64,000 bases of DNA from Limnochorda sp. LNt (GTDB lineage Bacteria > Bacillota > Limnochordia > Limnochordales > Geochordaceae): the NCBI RefSeq assembly GCF_035593265.1, contig NZ_CP141614.1, forward strand, positions 1,302,001 to 1,366,000. Reading direction: 5' to 3'. A model generated the notes under the pieces. The model worked only from the letters and a program-made list of their open reading frames with translations, was not told where the DNA came from and ran no database searches. Positions 42,434-52,253 of the stretch are shown here, piece after piece. Made by a program: the position numbers and the translations under genes. Numbering within the stretch: position 1 is the first letter of the stretch; every line of letters starts with the position of its first letter.

Positions 42434-44112
42434 CAGAGATCGCGCCAGTGTTTACCAGTAAGAAGTTGTTAGTTGATTGGTGAGGTGGGGGTCAGAAGGA
42501 CAAAACGAGCCGGGCACCTCCCCCCCTCCCCGGGGCCACCCGGCTGGCTTCCACAACATACGGCTTGCCCGGTCGGCTTCCCCCACCCGCCGGCGGGAGG
42601 GTCAGCTGGTGTCCGGGACCAGATACAGCCCCAGCGGTCCCTCCCCGATCAGCAGCTCCGCCCGCAGCCGCTCGGCCACGCCCCGCTCGGTCTGCTCCCA
42701 CGGACCGCGGCGGCGGATGCGGCGGGCCAGAAAGAGCTGAAAGAGGTTGTAGCCAGCGGCCAGCAACGCCCACAGCACCTGCATGCCGGTCGGGTGGTGG
42801 AGGAAGCCATGGTCCAGGTGCCACTCCTGCTTCAGCTGCCGGAAGCCTTCATTCTCTACCCCCCAACGGGATCGGGCGATCTCCCACACCACCCGGCCGC
42901 TGGCCTCGGCCGGGCTCAGCGTGGTGGCCACCTCCAGGATGCGAAGGGCTTTGCAGTGCCAGACGGCAGTCCCCTGGTGCTCCGTCCAGCTCAGGCTCCT
43001 CTTCGGCATAGACGACTCGGATAGGGTGCTTGAGCCCCTCCCGGCTGGTCAGCTCCGGGCTGTCCCACACCCGCACCTCCACCTGAAAGGAGCCGATGCG
43101 GGTGACAAAGGCTTCGCCGTAGCGGCGGCCCCGGCGCAGTCCCGCTGCGTCCTGGACGACCGCGTAGCGCTCGTCCTTCAGGCGCACCACGACGTGCAGT
43201 CCAGGGCGCGCACCGCCTCGAGGAAGGGAGCCTGCGCATACAGGGCATCCACCGTGACCACGTCGCAGAAATGCCCGTGCGTGCCCTGCAGGCGCCGAAG
43301 CAGTCGCAGGGCAGCGTCGACCTCCCTTCCTTCGGCCGCTGGGGCTCCATGCCCCACACCACCGGCGGCACGTCCCGACCCTTGCACCGACTCGGATAGT
43401 CCCCTCGTCCCCATGCCGCCAGCGCACCGTCTGGGCCGCCACGACCCGGTGGGCGTACTCCACCCGCCCGTCCCGATGCCGGTAGACCTGGCAAGCCGCA
43501 CAGCAGCGGGCCTGGGTGCGCAGCACCTCGGTCCCATCCAGCGCCACCACATGCCAGCCATGCACGCTGCCGCCCCGGAAGGTCTTGTTCTTGCGGGCCG
43601 TGGCCAGGATGGCGTCGTTGATCGCCCACGCCGAGGCCACGTCGGCGGCCATGGCCCAGTCCCGAAGGCAGTCCCGAAGCGGCAATCGGTGGCGTCCTAC
43701 CAGCTTGCGGAAGGCGCCGGCCCGCACCCAGCGCTCCAGCTCCATCATCGACCGGGCCCGCAGGGCTAACCCCACCAAAAGCACGCAGCCGATGACGAAG
43801 CCGGGCACCTCCACCCGCCGGCGCCGATCCCGCAGGCCGCGCAGGTGCCGGCCGAGGCAGAAGGTGGAGGCCATGTACGCGGCGAACTGTCGGACCCGCC
43901 GGTGGGAGGGCGTGGCTCCCATCGGCTGTAGCACCCCCTGGTCGCGTGTTCTGGCCATCGTCTTCGTCGCCCGGGGGTGCTTTCCTTTTGCTGGAGGCTT
44001 GCCGCCCCCATTTCCAGCGAAAAAAAGAAAGAGCCCCTCCGCCCGCTACCCTCGTGGGCCCAGCCGTCTCCGGCCTTTGATTAGGGCGGCTGAGCTACTG
44101 GCGCAGGTTCTG
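42434..44112. mobile_element. IS4-like element, copy 1, inside the IS1634-type transposase
   Basis: 1,679 bases. Ends CAGAGATCGCGCCAGT and, inward from the right, CAGAACCTGCGCCAGT. Flanked by a perfect 10-base duplication GGGTGGTCGT (42424-42433 and 44113-44122). Copy 2 at 53952-55630 has the same length and opposite orientation. Confidence 0.82.
42602..43958 (-). pseudogene. IS4-like DDE transposase, copy 1
   Basis: ~450 codons with VSAWAINDA-type helix (ASAWAINDAILATARKNKTF), HVVALDGTEVLRTQARCC with the first Asp, VVTVDALYAQAPFLEAV with the second, and RSRWGVENEGFRQLKQEWHL with the catalytic Glu. Compared with copy 2 it has lost single bases in G-runs near 43400, 43325 and 43200, and has another indel near 43008, so the frame changes several times. 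Confidence 0.78.
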
Positions 44113-45186
44113 GGGTGGTCGTGGTGTTGGACACGGGCTTCAACTCCGAGGCGAACCGCCGCATCCTGCAGGGCGCCGGCGATCACTACATCATCGGGGA
44201 GAAGTTGCGGGTGGGCCCCCAGGGGGTGCCCGCGGAGGCGCTGCGCCGGGGCGGCAAGTACCGCAGGCTTCCCGACGGGCTGGAGATCAAGGAGGTCGTG
44301 GTCGGAGGGGATAGCGCCGCCCGCCGGCGCTTCGTCATCGTCCGCAACCCCGAGGAGGCCGAGCGGGACCGCCAGAAGCGGGAGTCCATCCTGGCCGAGC
44401 TTCGCCAGCGGCTCGAAGCGCTCAAACAGAAGCAGGGCGAGGCGCATACCAAGGCAGCCTGCGAGCTGCGGGCCACGAGACCTTCGGCCGCTACCTGCGC
44501 CAGACGCGGGGCGCGCGACTGGTCATCGACGCGGCCAAGGTTCGCCGAGAAGCCGCCCTCGACGGGAAGTTTGTGATCAGCAGCTCCGACGACTTTTTGC
44601 CCGCCGAAGACCTGGTCTACGGCTACAAGCAACTCTGGCAGGTGGAACGGGTGCACCGGGACCTGAAGCACACGGTCGACGTCCGGCCGATGTACCACCG
44701 GCTCGACGACCGCATCCGGTCCCACGTGCTGCTGTGCTGGCTGGCCCTCCTCATGATCCGGGTGGCCGAGAACGAGACGGGCCAGACCTGGCGACAGATG
44801 CGGGATCTGGTCGCCCCCATCGACGTGGGCCGCCACGCCACCGCCCACGGCGAGGTCTGGCAGGTCCGCCCCCTCACCGAAGAGCAGAAGGCGCTGTTTC
44901 AGGCCCTGAAGGTCGACCGACCGCCCCACTACCTGAAGATTGTGACGCCCACCCGAAAAACGGCGTAGATACAACCGCTTTGTCCACCTCAGCCCTTATA
45001 GATCCCGTCATGTCGCTCTTTGTCACCTTGAATTGTCGCTACGAGCTGTTCAACGCCAGTCCGGTCATGGCGCGCCGGCGATGCTTCGCCCCCTCATGAC
45101 GACCCGCCAAGACTCTTTGTTCACGCCCTGGCTTGCAGGGCTGCCCGTCCTCGACGTCGCCGAAGGGATGCGCTTTCCAGCTTTCG

Positions 45187-45390
45187 ACAGAGGACCTCGT
45201 CGCTGACGGCCTGCTGAACGTCCGACAGGCTGCGGCGTTCCTGGGCATCAGCCGAAGCAAGCTCTACAGTCTCGTGGAGCGCGATGAGCTGCCTTATGTG
45301 AAACTGGCGCGGCTCGGCGCATTCCGAAGAGAGCCTTGACCGCCCTGGTGCCGGACGGCCGATGGCCAGGGGCGGGTAGTCGGGGAATAG
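45187..45390 (+). pseudogene. excisionase-type helix-turn-helix protein fragment
   Basis: LLNVRQAAAFLGISRSKLYS then LVERDELPYVKL is the HTH_17 (Xis/MerR-like) domain. A one-base shift at about 45320 separates it from RRIPKRALTAL, the expected end of the domain. Such proteins regulate excision or transcription in mobile elements. The stretch 44990-45186 has only element-end-like TGTCGCTCTTTGTCACC. Confidence 0.55.
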
Positions 45391-45508
45391 GTGGGTGATC
45401 TCGACCTGTTAACAAGCGATTTGTCTGCGAAGAAAAGGGTGCCCGTGCTGAGGAGGCAGGTTTTGAAAAGGAATTGAAATCCGGCCCGCTGCCATCGCGA
45501 CGCTCTTC

Positions 45509-46718
45509 TCACAAGTCCCGCACGTCCAGCGTAAAGGTCTCCGTATCCGACGGGCTGCATGGGTAGCCGCGCACGTACGTCCAGAAGAAGAACGCCGTCA
45601 GGTACACCCCCGTTGCACCCACCAGGGCGGTGGGCGGCAGGTCCCGCCGGGACGCCAGATACTGGGCCGGCACCTCGAGATGGCGGATCTTGCGCGCCCT
45701 GGCTCGTGCTGCCGGATGCGGGCCGGCAAGGTGCGCCGAAGTTCCAGCCTTCGCTGCCGGCGGGCGGCGTCTTGCGCCTGGTCGGACTCGGTCCGCCACC
45801 GTATCGGCCCTGGCCACCGCCGGACTGGCGGCCATGTCGGCTTCGCCGAGCGCCGAGATCGACCGGAGGATGCGGATGCACGGGTCTCGAGCCACAGCCA
45901 GGTGCGGCGGCGAGCCCGGGTAGTCGCCGATCCCGGGGATCTGTGCGTAGGCCCGCAGCACGAGTTCGTGCAGCGGGACGCTGGACCCCTCCCGCAACTG
46001 CGCCACCATGAAGTCGCAGAAGCGGCGGTCCTCCTCTCGAATGCGCCGCTCGTCCCGGTCGGCGCCGCTCGGGCGTGATGCGCAGGGCATGCGAGCCCCC
46101 GTCGTAGCGAACGATGAGGTCGGCATCCTCGTCCCAGGCGTCGGGCAGCCGGTACGGCGCGATGGCCGCCACGATGCCCTGGATCAGGTCGCCCCGTTCC
46201 TCACTCACTTGCCCCAGAAGCACGTCCAGCAAGCGCCGCAGCTCCCCCGCGGACAGGGGGCGGTGCCGGCCAGCCTCGGCCAGGAAGAAGTCCACGATCT
46301 CGGCCGCTCGCCGGCGCGCCCGGGCCTCGACCTGCTGTTCGAACCGGTCGGCGTCGGGCTCGCGGAGCTTTCGTGAGAGCGGGCGGCCGTCTGGATCCGC
46401 CACGGCGGCGTTCTCGAGGGCGGTGGCAAAGGGTTCGAGCTGCCAGAGGGGCAGCATGCCGCCCCAACCCTCGGGCGGCGGCCTCAGGCGGAACGCCTTG
46501 CCGTCCAGCACGACCCGGGCCGGCGCGTACAGACCCGGCCCGCAGCGCACCATGAACCGGAACCGTCCCAGGGCTTCCCGAACCGAGAACTGCGTGCTGG
46601 GCCGCTCCTCGATGCCGAGGGCTTCCACCACCCGGCGCACCAGTTCCCGGATGTGGATGGGCCCCTGCAACGTGCGGCAGATGTCTTCCGCGGCCGCGCG
46701 AATGGTGCGACGAGCCAA
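45509..46718 (-). pseudogene. 547-residue gene, copy 3 (frameshifted, C-terminus lost)
   Basis: From a TTG at 46718 it follows the intact copy: LARRTIRAAAEDICRTLQ, ELVRRVVEALGIEERPST, WQLEPFATALENAAVADPDG, IVDFFLAEAGRHRPLS. Near 46070 the frame shifts and continues EDRRFCDFMVAQLREGSSVP and GDYPGSPPHLAVARDP. The middle helical part is shortened, and it stops at FTLDVRDL, before the conserved C-terminal motif. Confidence 0.78.
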
Positions 46719-46824
46719 CGGTCCATCCCCGTGCCGGAGCGGTGCATTCGCCGTTCGGCCGTTGCCACCCTTCGCTGGGCCCGACCGGTCGGAGAGAGCA
46801 CGTCCCGTGCTATACCGCAGGCGG

Positions 46825-47146
46825 GTGACGGACGGCATGGGCCCCGGGGCGTCAGAAATAAGAACCAGGACGTCAGAGGGAAGGCGGGCGGCGCTGGCTA
46901 CGCTCCGTCCTCCCACCGGGTTGTCACAAGCCGAATGGGAGGGGTACTTGCGGGGGTGGCGGCGGGGCATCGCTGAGGAGGAGACGGCGCTGGAGAACCG
47001 GCTGGCACAAGCCCGTTCCTCCCTGCCCGCACTGGTGGAGACGCTCAGCCAGTACGGTGCGACGGAGATCTATCTTTTCGGTTCCCTGTGCACAGGCGAG
47101 TTCCATCTGGCTTCGGACATCGACCTCGGAGTACGGGGCATCCCGC
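46825..47146 (+). pseudogene. MNT nucleotidyltransferase, copy 3, 5' part
   Basis: Starts with the same GTGACGGACGGCATG context as the other copies behind CTATACC. It has AEWEGYLRGWRRGIAEEE and the full GS-x10-DxD motif (FGSLCTGEFHLASDIDLGV). It is cut after GIP by an IS21-type element; the 3' part is at 53170-53290. Confidence 0.85.
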
Positions 47147-48506
47147 TGTCCGTGGCCACAGTAAAATCCCCATAAGTGGCCACGAAAAAGCCGCACGAAT
47201 GGCCACGAAAAGCCCGCAGGTCCGGTCAGGTAGGTGAAAATGCCCGCCCCTTCGTATCGGCTCCGCTGGGAGACGCACCCAATCGGATCCGGCGAAGGAG
47301 CGAGCAAACCTGATCGGACAGGAGCTGGTGATCGCTTTGCGGCACTTGCGCGACGAAGGGCTCAAGAAGGTTCAGGTCGCCGACCGCCTCGGGATCGACC
47401 GCGGCAGCGTGGCCAAGTACTGGGACGGCCCCGCCTGTCCCGTCGAGGCTCCCCGCTACCGCCAGCGGGCCCGCAAGATCGACCGCTACGTCGAGTATAT
47501 CACGGCACGGCTGGCCCGTTGGCCCGAACTGACGGCCGAACGGCTCTACCAGGAGATCCGCCAGCAGGGCTACACGGGTTCCCGCCGTACGGTGCGCCGG
47601 TTCGTGGCTCGGATCCGGCCGCACCCGGTTCGGGAGTATAAGCCCATCGAGACCCTTCCTGGCGAGCAGGCCCAGGTGGACTGGGGACACTTTGGAACCC
47701 TCGTCGTCGAGGGGGCTCGGGTGCGGTTGTACGCCTTCATCCTGACGCTGTCGTGGTCGCGGGTGATCTACGTGGAGTTCATCACGTCGCTGGCCATGGC
47801 CACGCTGGCGGGGTGTTTGCACCGGGCCTTTGAGTACATCGGCGGGGTGCCTCGCACCCTGCTCTTCGACGACGCCAAGACTGTGGTGGCGGAGCGGGTC
47901 GGCGGGGTTGTCCGCTACCAGCAGGAACTCTTGCAGCTGGCGGCCCTCTACGGGTTTGCGCCGAAGGCCTGCTGGGCTCACGACCCCGAGTCGAAGGGCA
48001 AAGTCGAGTCCATGGTCAAGTACGTGCGCCGGGGCTTCTTCTACGGCCGGGAGTTCACGGATCTGGGCGACCTCAACCGCCAGGTGCGGGTTTGGATGGA
48101 CGAGGTGGCCAACGCCCGCACGCATGCCACGACGGGAGCGGTGCCGTGGGACCGGCTGGCGAAGGAGGCGCCCCACCTCAAGCCGCTGGCGCTGAGCGCC
48201 CCGCAGGGCATCCTGGAGCAGCGGAAGGCCACCCGCACCAACCTCATCTCCATCGAGGGAAACCGGTACTCGGTGCCGGCCCGTTTTGCCCGCCGAGCGG
48301 TGAGTTACCGGCGCTTCGAGCACCACATCGAGATCCTGGAGGACGGCCAGGTGGTGGACCGGATCGCGCTCGTCCCCGGGCGAGGGCGGGTGATGATTCG
48401 GGACGACTGTTGCGTTGATCGTTATTTGACCGCTGTCGTCGCGCGCTCAATGAGCGGGAAAGGGCGTGGCGCGCCCGATGTCCCGGACGGCCACGCCTCT
48501 GGGATG

Positions 48507-48728
48507 TCAGGGTAGCCGGCGACGGCTGGCTCTGCCGTCGGCCTCCTGGGCCTCCGCCCAAAGCAGCACCAGGCGGACGGCCAGCTCGTAGATGGCCCGG
48601 CGGGAGGCAAAGGCCAGCACCACCTCCCGCGAGCCGGCCACCAGGCGCAGCCGGGCCAGGGCCCCGGCCCGGCGGGTGCAGCGCCACTCGACGGTGATGG
48701 GCGTATTGCCTCGCAGCCAGAGACGCAT
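48507..48728 (-). CDS. small transposon protein (DUF5372-like)
   Basis: 73 residues: MRLWLRGNTPITVEWRCTRR then VLAFASRRAIYELAVRLVLL. Last gene of the inner transposon. ATG 48728 has GGAGGTG 5 bases upstream and lies 5 bases after the ATPase stop. The DUF number is from memory of similar cassettes; function unknown. Confidence 0.6.
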   Translation of the reverse strand: MRLWLRGNTPITVEWRCTRRAGALARLRLVAGSREVVLAFASRRAIYELAVRLVLLWAEAQEADGRASRRRLP

Positions 48729-48733
48729 CGCGC

Positions 48734-49555
48734 TCACCTCCCGGCCGCCTGGGGCGCCTGCCACTCGGTGGCCATCACCGCCTCGACCAGCTCGTGGTCG
48801 ACCAGATGCTCCTGCCGAGCGGCCGCCGCCATGAGGCAGAGGTGGGCGAGCTGGTTGATGGGCCGAGGTAGCCCGTTGCAGGCCCGGTGGATGTGATCGA
48901 GGGCCTTGGCGGTGAACAGCTCCTGGTCGGCCCCGGCCAGCTTCAGGTGATGGCGGATGTAGGCGGCCGTCTCCTGGGGCGAAAAGCCGCTGAGGTGGTA
49001 GCGCAGGTCGATGCGCTGGGCAAGGGCCTCGGCGGAGCGAAGGGCCAGGCGCTCCGCAAGCGCCCGGGTACCGCAGAGCACCAGGGCGAAGGGCGCAAAG
49101 GCGTCGCAGTCGTAATTGAGCAGGCCCCGGATCTCCTCCAGCATGGCCGGGCTCAGGAACTGCGCCTCGTCCACCAGCAGGACCGGCGTGCGGTGCTGCG
49201 TGCGCCAGCGCTCGGCCAGCGCCTCGCGGGCGAGCTTCTTGAGCTTGGGCAGGGCGTGCGGCGCATCGAGTCGCAGGGCATCGAGCAGGCTCTGGAAGAA
49301 GCTGCGGGGCGTGAAGGCCACGTCAGCCAGATAGACCACCTCGTAGCGGGTGGCGTCGAGCTCGGCCTTGAGCCGGCGCAGCGCGGTGGACTTCCCGGCG
49401 CCCACCTCCCCCGTCAGCACCATCACCCGCCGACGCTCGGCGACGTAGTGGAGCCTGGCCAGCGCTTCCCGGTGGGCCTGGGAGACAAACAGATGCTCGA
49501 CGGGGATATCCCGGGCAAACGGCGTGGCCGTCAGGCCAAAGTGGGCTTCAAACAT
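48734..49555 (-). CDS. transposon AAA ATPase, ExeA/TniB-like
   Basis: 273 residues. MFEAHFGLTATPFARDIPVE is the usual ExeA/TniB opening, followed by Walker A LTGEVGAGKSTALR, Walker B PVLLVDEAQFL and sensor 1 FALVLCGTRAL. In Mu/Tn7-like systems such ATPases select the target and activate the transposase. The ATG overlaps the end of the transposase gene by 8 bases. It appears intact. Confidence 0.85.
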   Translation of the reverse strand: MFEAHFGLTATPFARDIPVEHLFVSQAHREALARLHYVAERRRVMVLTGEVGAGKSTALRRLKAELDATRYEVVYLADVAFTPRSFFQSLLDALRLDAPHALPKLKKLAREALAERWRTQHRTPVLLVDEAQFLSPAMLEEIRGLLNYDCDAFAPFALVLCGTRALAERLALRSAEALAQRIDLRYHLSGFSPQETAAYIRHHLKLAGADQELFTAKALDHIHRACNGLPRPINQLAHLCLMAAAARQEHLVDHELVEAVMATEWQAPQAAGR

Positions 49556-50776
49556 CGGGCATCGCCTCCGGATCCTCAAGCAGACTCAGGCGCAGGGGGG
49601 ACATGGCCCGGGCCTGGCGCTGTCGCCGGCGATGGACCAAAAGCTCCAGGTAGGGGATCGCTGGCTCGACCGGGCGGCTCGGCTCGGGGTGGTGGACCCG
49701 GTCGAGGCCGCGGTAGACGGGATGGGCGAGATCGAGGGAGACGGCGTCGCCCACGTGGCGGCCGTCGATGAACAGGCTGAGGCGCTCGAGGTGCAGGGGG
49801 TGAAAGCGGATCTCGACCCGGCGGCCTTCCAGGCCGGGCGGCACTTCGTAGCGGTTGCCGTCGAAGCGCAGGCAGCCGGTCTTGTCCACCCGGCGCACCC
49901 GCCGCCACAAAAAGACGTGGGCGAGTTTTTCGGCCGACACGCTGCGGCGCCCCTTGAGGCGGGCAAACCGAACAGCGGGCGCCTCGCCCGTCTCGCTGTG
50001 GACCTGCACGTGGTAGGCCTCCTCGATCCAGGCCGCAAGCCTTTCGTTGAGTGCCGCCAGGTGCGGGACAGGGTGGTGGGAAAGCTCCCGCAAAAACTGA
50101 TCCTGCAGGGTTTCAAAGAAGCGCTCGATCTTGCCGCGCCCTTCGGGGTGGCCGGGCGTGCCGGAGATGTGGCGGATGCCGAGCTCGGCGCAGGCCCGGG
50201 TGAACACCTCGGCCTGGAAGATGAGGCCCCGGTCGACGTAGACCCGCCAGGGAAGGCCCCGCCGGAGCAGCGCCTGCTGGAAGCACAGCTCCAGGGCGTA
50301 GAGGTCTTCGGCCCAGAAGAACTCGGCGTGGGCCACCAACCGCGAGTGAAGACCCGCTCGCTGAGGCCTTCCCGGTGCAGGTGGCGCCAGAGGGTGTTGG
50401 GCTTGAGGGTCTGCGGGGCCACCAGGCCCGCCGCCTCCAACATGCGAACCACCTGCGGCAGGCTGCGGGTGGGATCCTGACGTTTGAGGGCCTTGGCCTG
50501 CTCCAGAAGCTCGGGGGTAACGACCCGCACCGATCCCCGGTCCCGCCGCGTGGCCGGCCGCAGGGCCTCCAAACCACCGAGTCGGTAGCGGCGGACCCAC
50601 CGGCGCAAGGTCGGGGCGCTGACGTGCACCCGCCGGCCGTCCGGGAGCAGGTGTGGACGGCCCACCACCTCGGCCCGCCAGCGGCGCTTCTCCTCCGCAT
50701 CGGCCAGGGGATCCAACAGCGGGGCGATGAGCGAGTACCGAAACAAGGCGAGCGTGTCGTCGGGCCCGGAAGCCAC
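49548..50776 (-). pseudogene. DDE transposase of the inner transposon, first Asp region deleted
   Basis: N-terminal helix-turn-helix (VSAPTLRRWVRRYRLGGLEA) and TLWRHLHREGLSERV are followed by a break near 50340. The frame changes and resumes at HSRLVAHAEFFWAEDLYALE. The expected ~35 residues with the first catalytic Asp are absent. The second acidic region (VYVDRGLIFQAEVFTRA) and Glu region (GTPGHPEGRGKIERFFETLQ) remain. The GTG start at 50776 follows GGGAGGA. Confidence 0.78.
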
Positions 50777-50937
50777 CGAAGCATCCTCCCTGTCGTGGGG
50801 TTTGCTTCCAGTCTCCGGCAACCGGGCGCTCTCCGAGAAGGCGCCAGGGTTTGGGGAGTCCGGCCGCCCGGCGGGGGGCGAACGCATGATCGATTCGAGC
50901 AGGGCGCAGGCGACCCCGCCTCCGGCCCCTGACGCTT

Positions 50938-51611
50938 TCAAAGCCAGGCCGGGTCGCCCTGAAGCAGGAGGTTGACGATGTCCAGAAGGCCGGCCGCTAC
51001 CGGCTCACGATGCGCCTGCCTCACTCCCTGGCGCAGCGTCTCGGCGAAGTCCAGGCATGTCCCCAACGGGTCATCCTCCGGCGGATCCAGGACCGGCGGG
51101 CCGATCGGAAGGCCCCCGCCGAGCTCCCCCCACCACTCCTGCAGCCGGGCCAAGACCCCCGGCGCCTCGGCCGAGGCCCTTCGAAGGAGCCGGCGCACGG
51201 TGGCCACCGAACGGCCTACCGAGGCGGCCAACGCCCGCCACGACATCCCCGCCGGAGCCCCTGATAGAGGCGCTGGCGGGCGGCGCTGACCAGGCTCTGG
51301 TAGGGGCGCAGGAAGCTGGGCAAAAACGAGGCCGTCCGGCCGCAGCGCGAGGAGGGCCGACGGCGCACCGGAATCCGCTGATAGCCACACGGCCCCGTCT
51401 CGTCGGCGCCGCGCTCGCAGCACCCGTGTCCCCACAGCCGCCCGCCGCAGGCCGGGCAGAGCCGGGGAAGCCGCAACCGGCCCGCTTTTTCGGCGGCCAG
51501 GTAGGAGCGAACGTCTGGACCGGCGAAGATAGGGATCACCAAACCGGCTCCCTCCCCTCGGGGGAGGCTCCCGACCCGGGAGAGCAGCCGGGGGCGGTGT
51601 TGGGGGAGCAT
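50938..51611 (-). pseudogene. zinc-ribbon transposon protein (DUF6431-like), frameshifted
   Basis: The first part has RLCPACGGRLWGHGCCERG with two Cys pairs and GPCGYQRIPVRR, then SFLPSFLRPYQSLVSAARQR. Near 51265 the frame changes and continues AGMSWRALAASVGRSVATVR, a helix-turn-helix. Such proteins head related four-gene cassettes and may bind the ends. Family number is from memory. Confidence 0.6.
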
Positions 51612-51762
51612 CCCGGGCGTGGCGACCGCGTGGGGGATGCTGCCGCTTGTTTTCCCTCCCTCACCGCCCCGCTTTCGCTGCCGGGACCGGGCGGCACCGA
51701 TGCACGGGCCTCGCCGTGGCCCGACGATTCGGCTCCCTGGTCACCCTTCCTGCCAAAAAGCT

Positions 51763-51790
51763 CCAGCCCCCCGGCTAGCCGGGGGGCTGG
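51763..51790 (-). terminator. 28-base perfect palindrome near the transposon end
   Basis: CCAGCCCCCCGG-CTAG-CCGGGGGGCTGG. Read on the minus strand it is followed by AGCTTTTTGG, so it can terminate transcripts entering the transposon from outside, upstream of its first gene. Confidence 0.6.
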
Positions 51791-52253
51791 GAGGGTCCTC
51801 CTGGCGATCCCGACGCTCAAGCTACGCGCGAGATCCACCCTCTGAAGCGCTCAAAGAGCGGGAGGCGCGACAGGACGACCATTACCCGCACCACCAAACC
51901 CGTCGCCAACCGGCCCATCCGCTTCAGGCGCGCTTTGAGGCATTGGCCCCCAGTGCCCGAACGTACCTGGAGGGCCTCAGCCGGTCTCGCAGTGGGCATT
52001 TGCGGGAGCAGGTGGAGCGCATCGTAACGCTGGCCGAGAGCTGCCCATCCGACGTGCTGGAGCAGGCCATGCAGCGGGCCATTCGCTTCGAGGCCTACGG
52101 CTACGGCATCCTCAAGCGCCTGGTGGAGCGCCTGCAGAAGGCGCCGGGGAGCCTTCCCCAACCGGCGCAGCCGTCTGCCCAACGTCGGCTCTCGCTCCCC
52201 TACCGGGTCGACGTGGAGCGACGGGACCTCTCCTACTACCAGGAGGTGGCCCG

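Larger units (their letters stand above)
41622..44968 (+). pseudogene. IS1634-type transposase, interrupted and frameshifted
   Basis: The 5' part (41622-42433) has VDVIFFDTTTAYFEIEG and MAQVVIGLAVTRDGIPVRCW of an IS1634 (IS4 superfamily) transposase. It stops in NRVVV where an IS4-like element is inserted, and resumes at 44113 as VVVLDTGFNSEANRRILQG. A lost C near 44480 (GGGCC for GGGCCC) shifts the frame; the third part has QLWQVERVHRDLKHTVDVRP with the Glu region and ends at 44968. Removing the insertion and one 10-base duplication restores the reading. Confidence 0.82.
48408..51872. mobile_element. four-gene transposon with AAA ATPase, inside istA
   Basis: 3,465 bases with ends TGTTGCGTTGATCGTTATTT and, read inward from the right, TGTCGCGCCTCCCGCTCTTT, which share TGT-GCG and TTTGA-CGCT blocks. 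Flanked by a perfect 7-base duplication GGACGAC (48401-48407 and 51873-51879). All four genes are on the minus strand. Confidence 0.8.

Noticed and set aside
41554-44976. GCGTAGACACAACC / GCGTAGATACAACC as target duplication of the IS1634-type element
   Set aside because: One mismatch, and the right copy contains the transposase stop codon, so it cannot be outside the element.
44995-45040. TGTCGCTCTTTGTCACC motif as the end of another transposon
   Set aside because: It resembles element ends, but no matching second end or duplication was found nearby.
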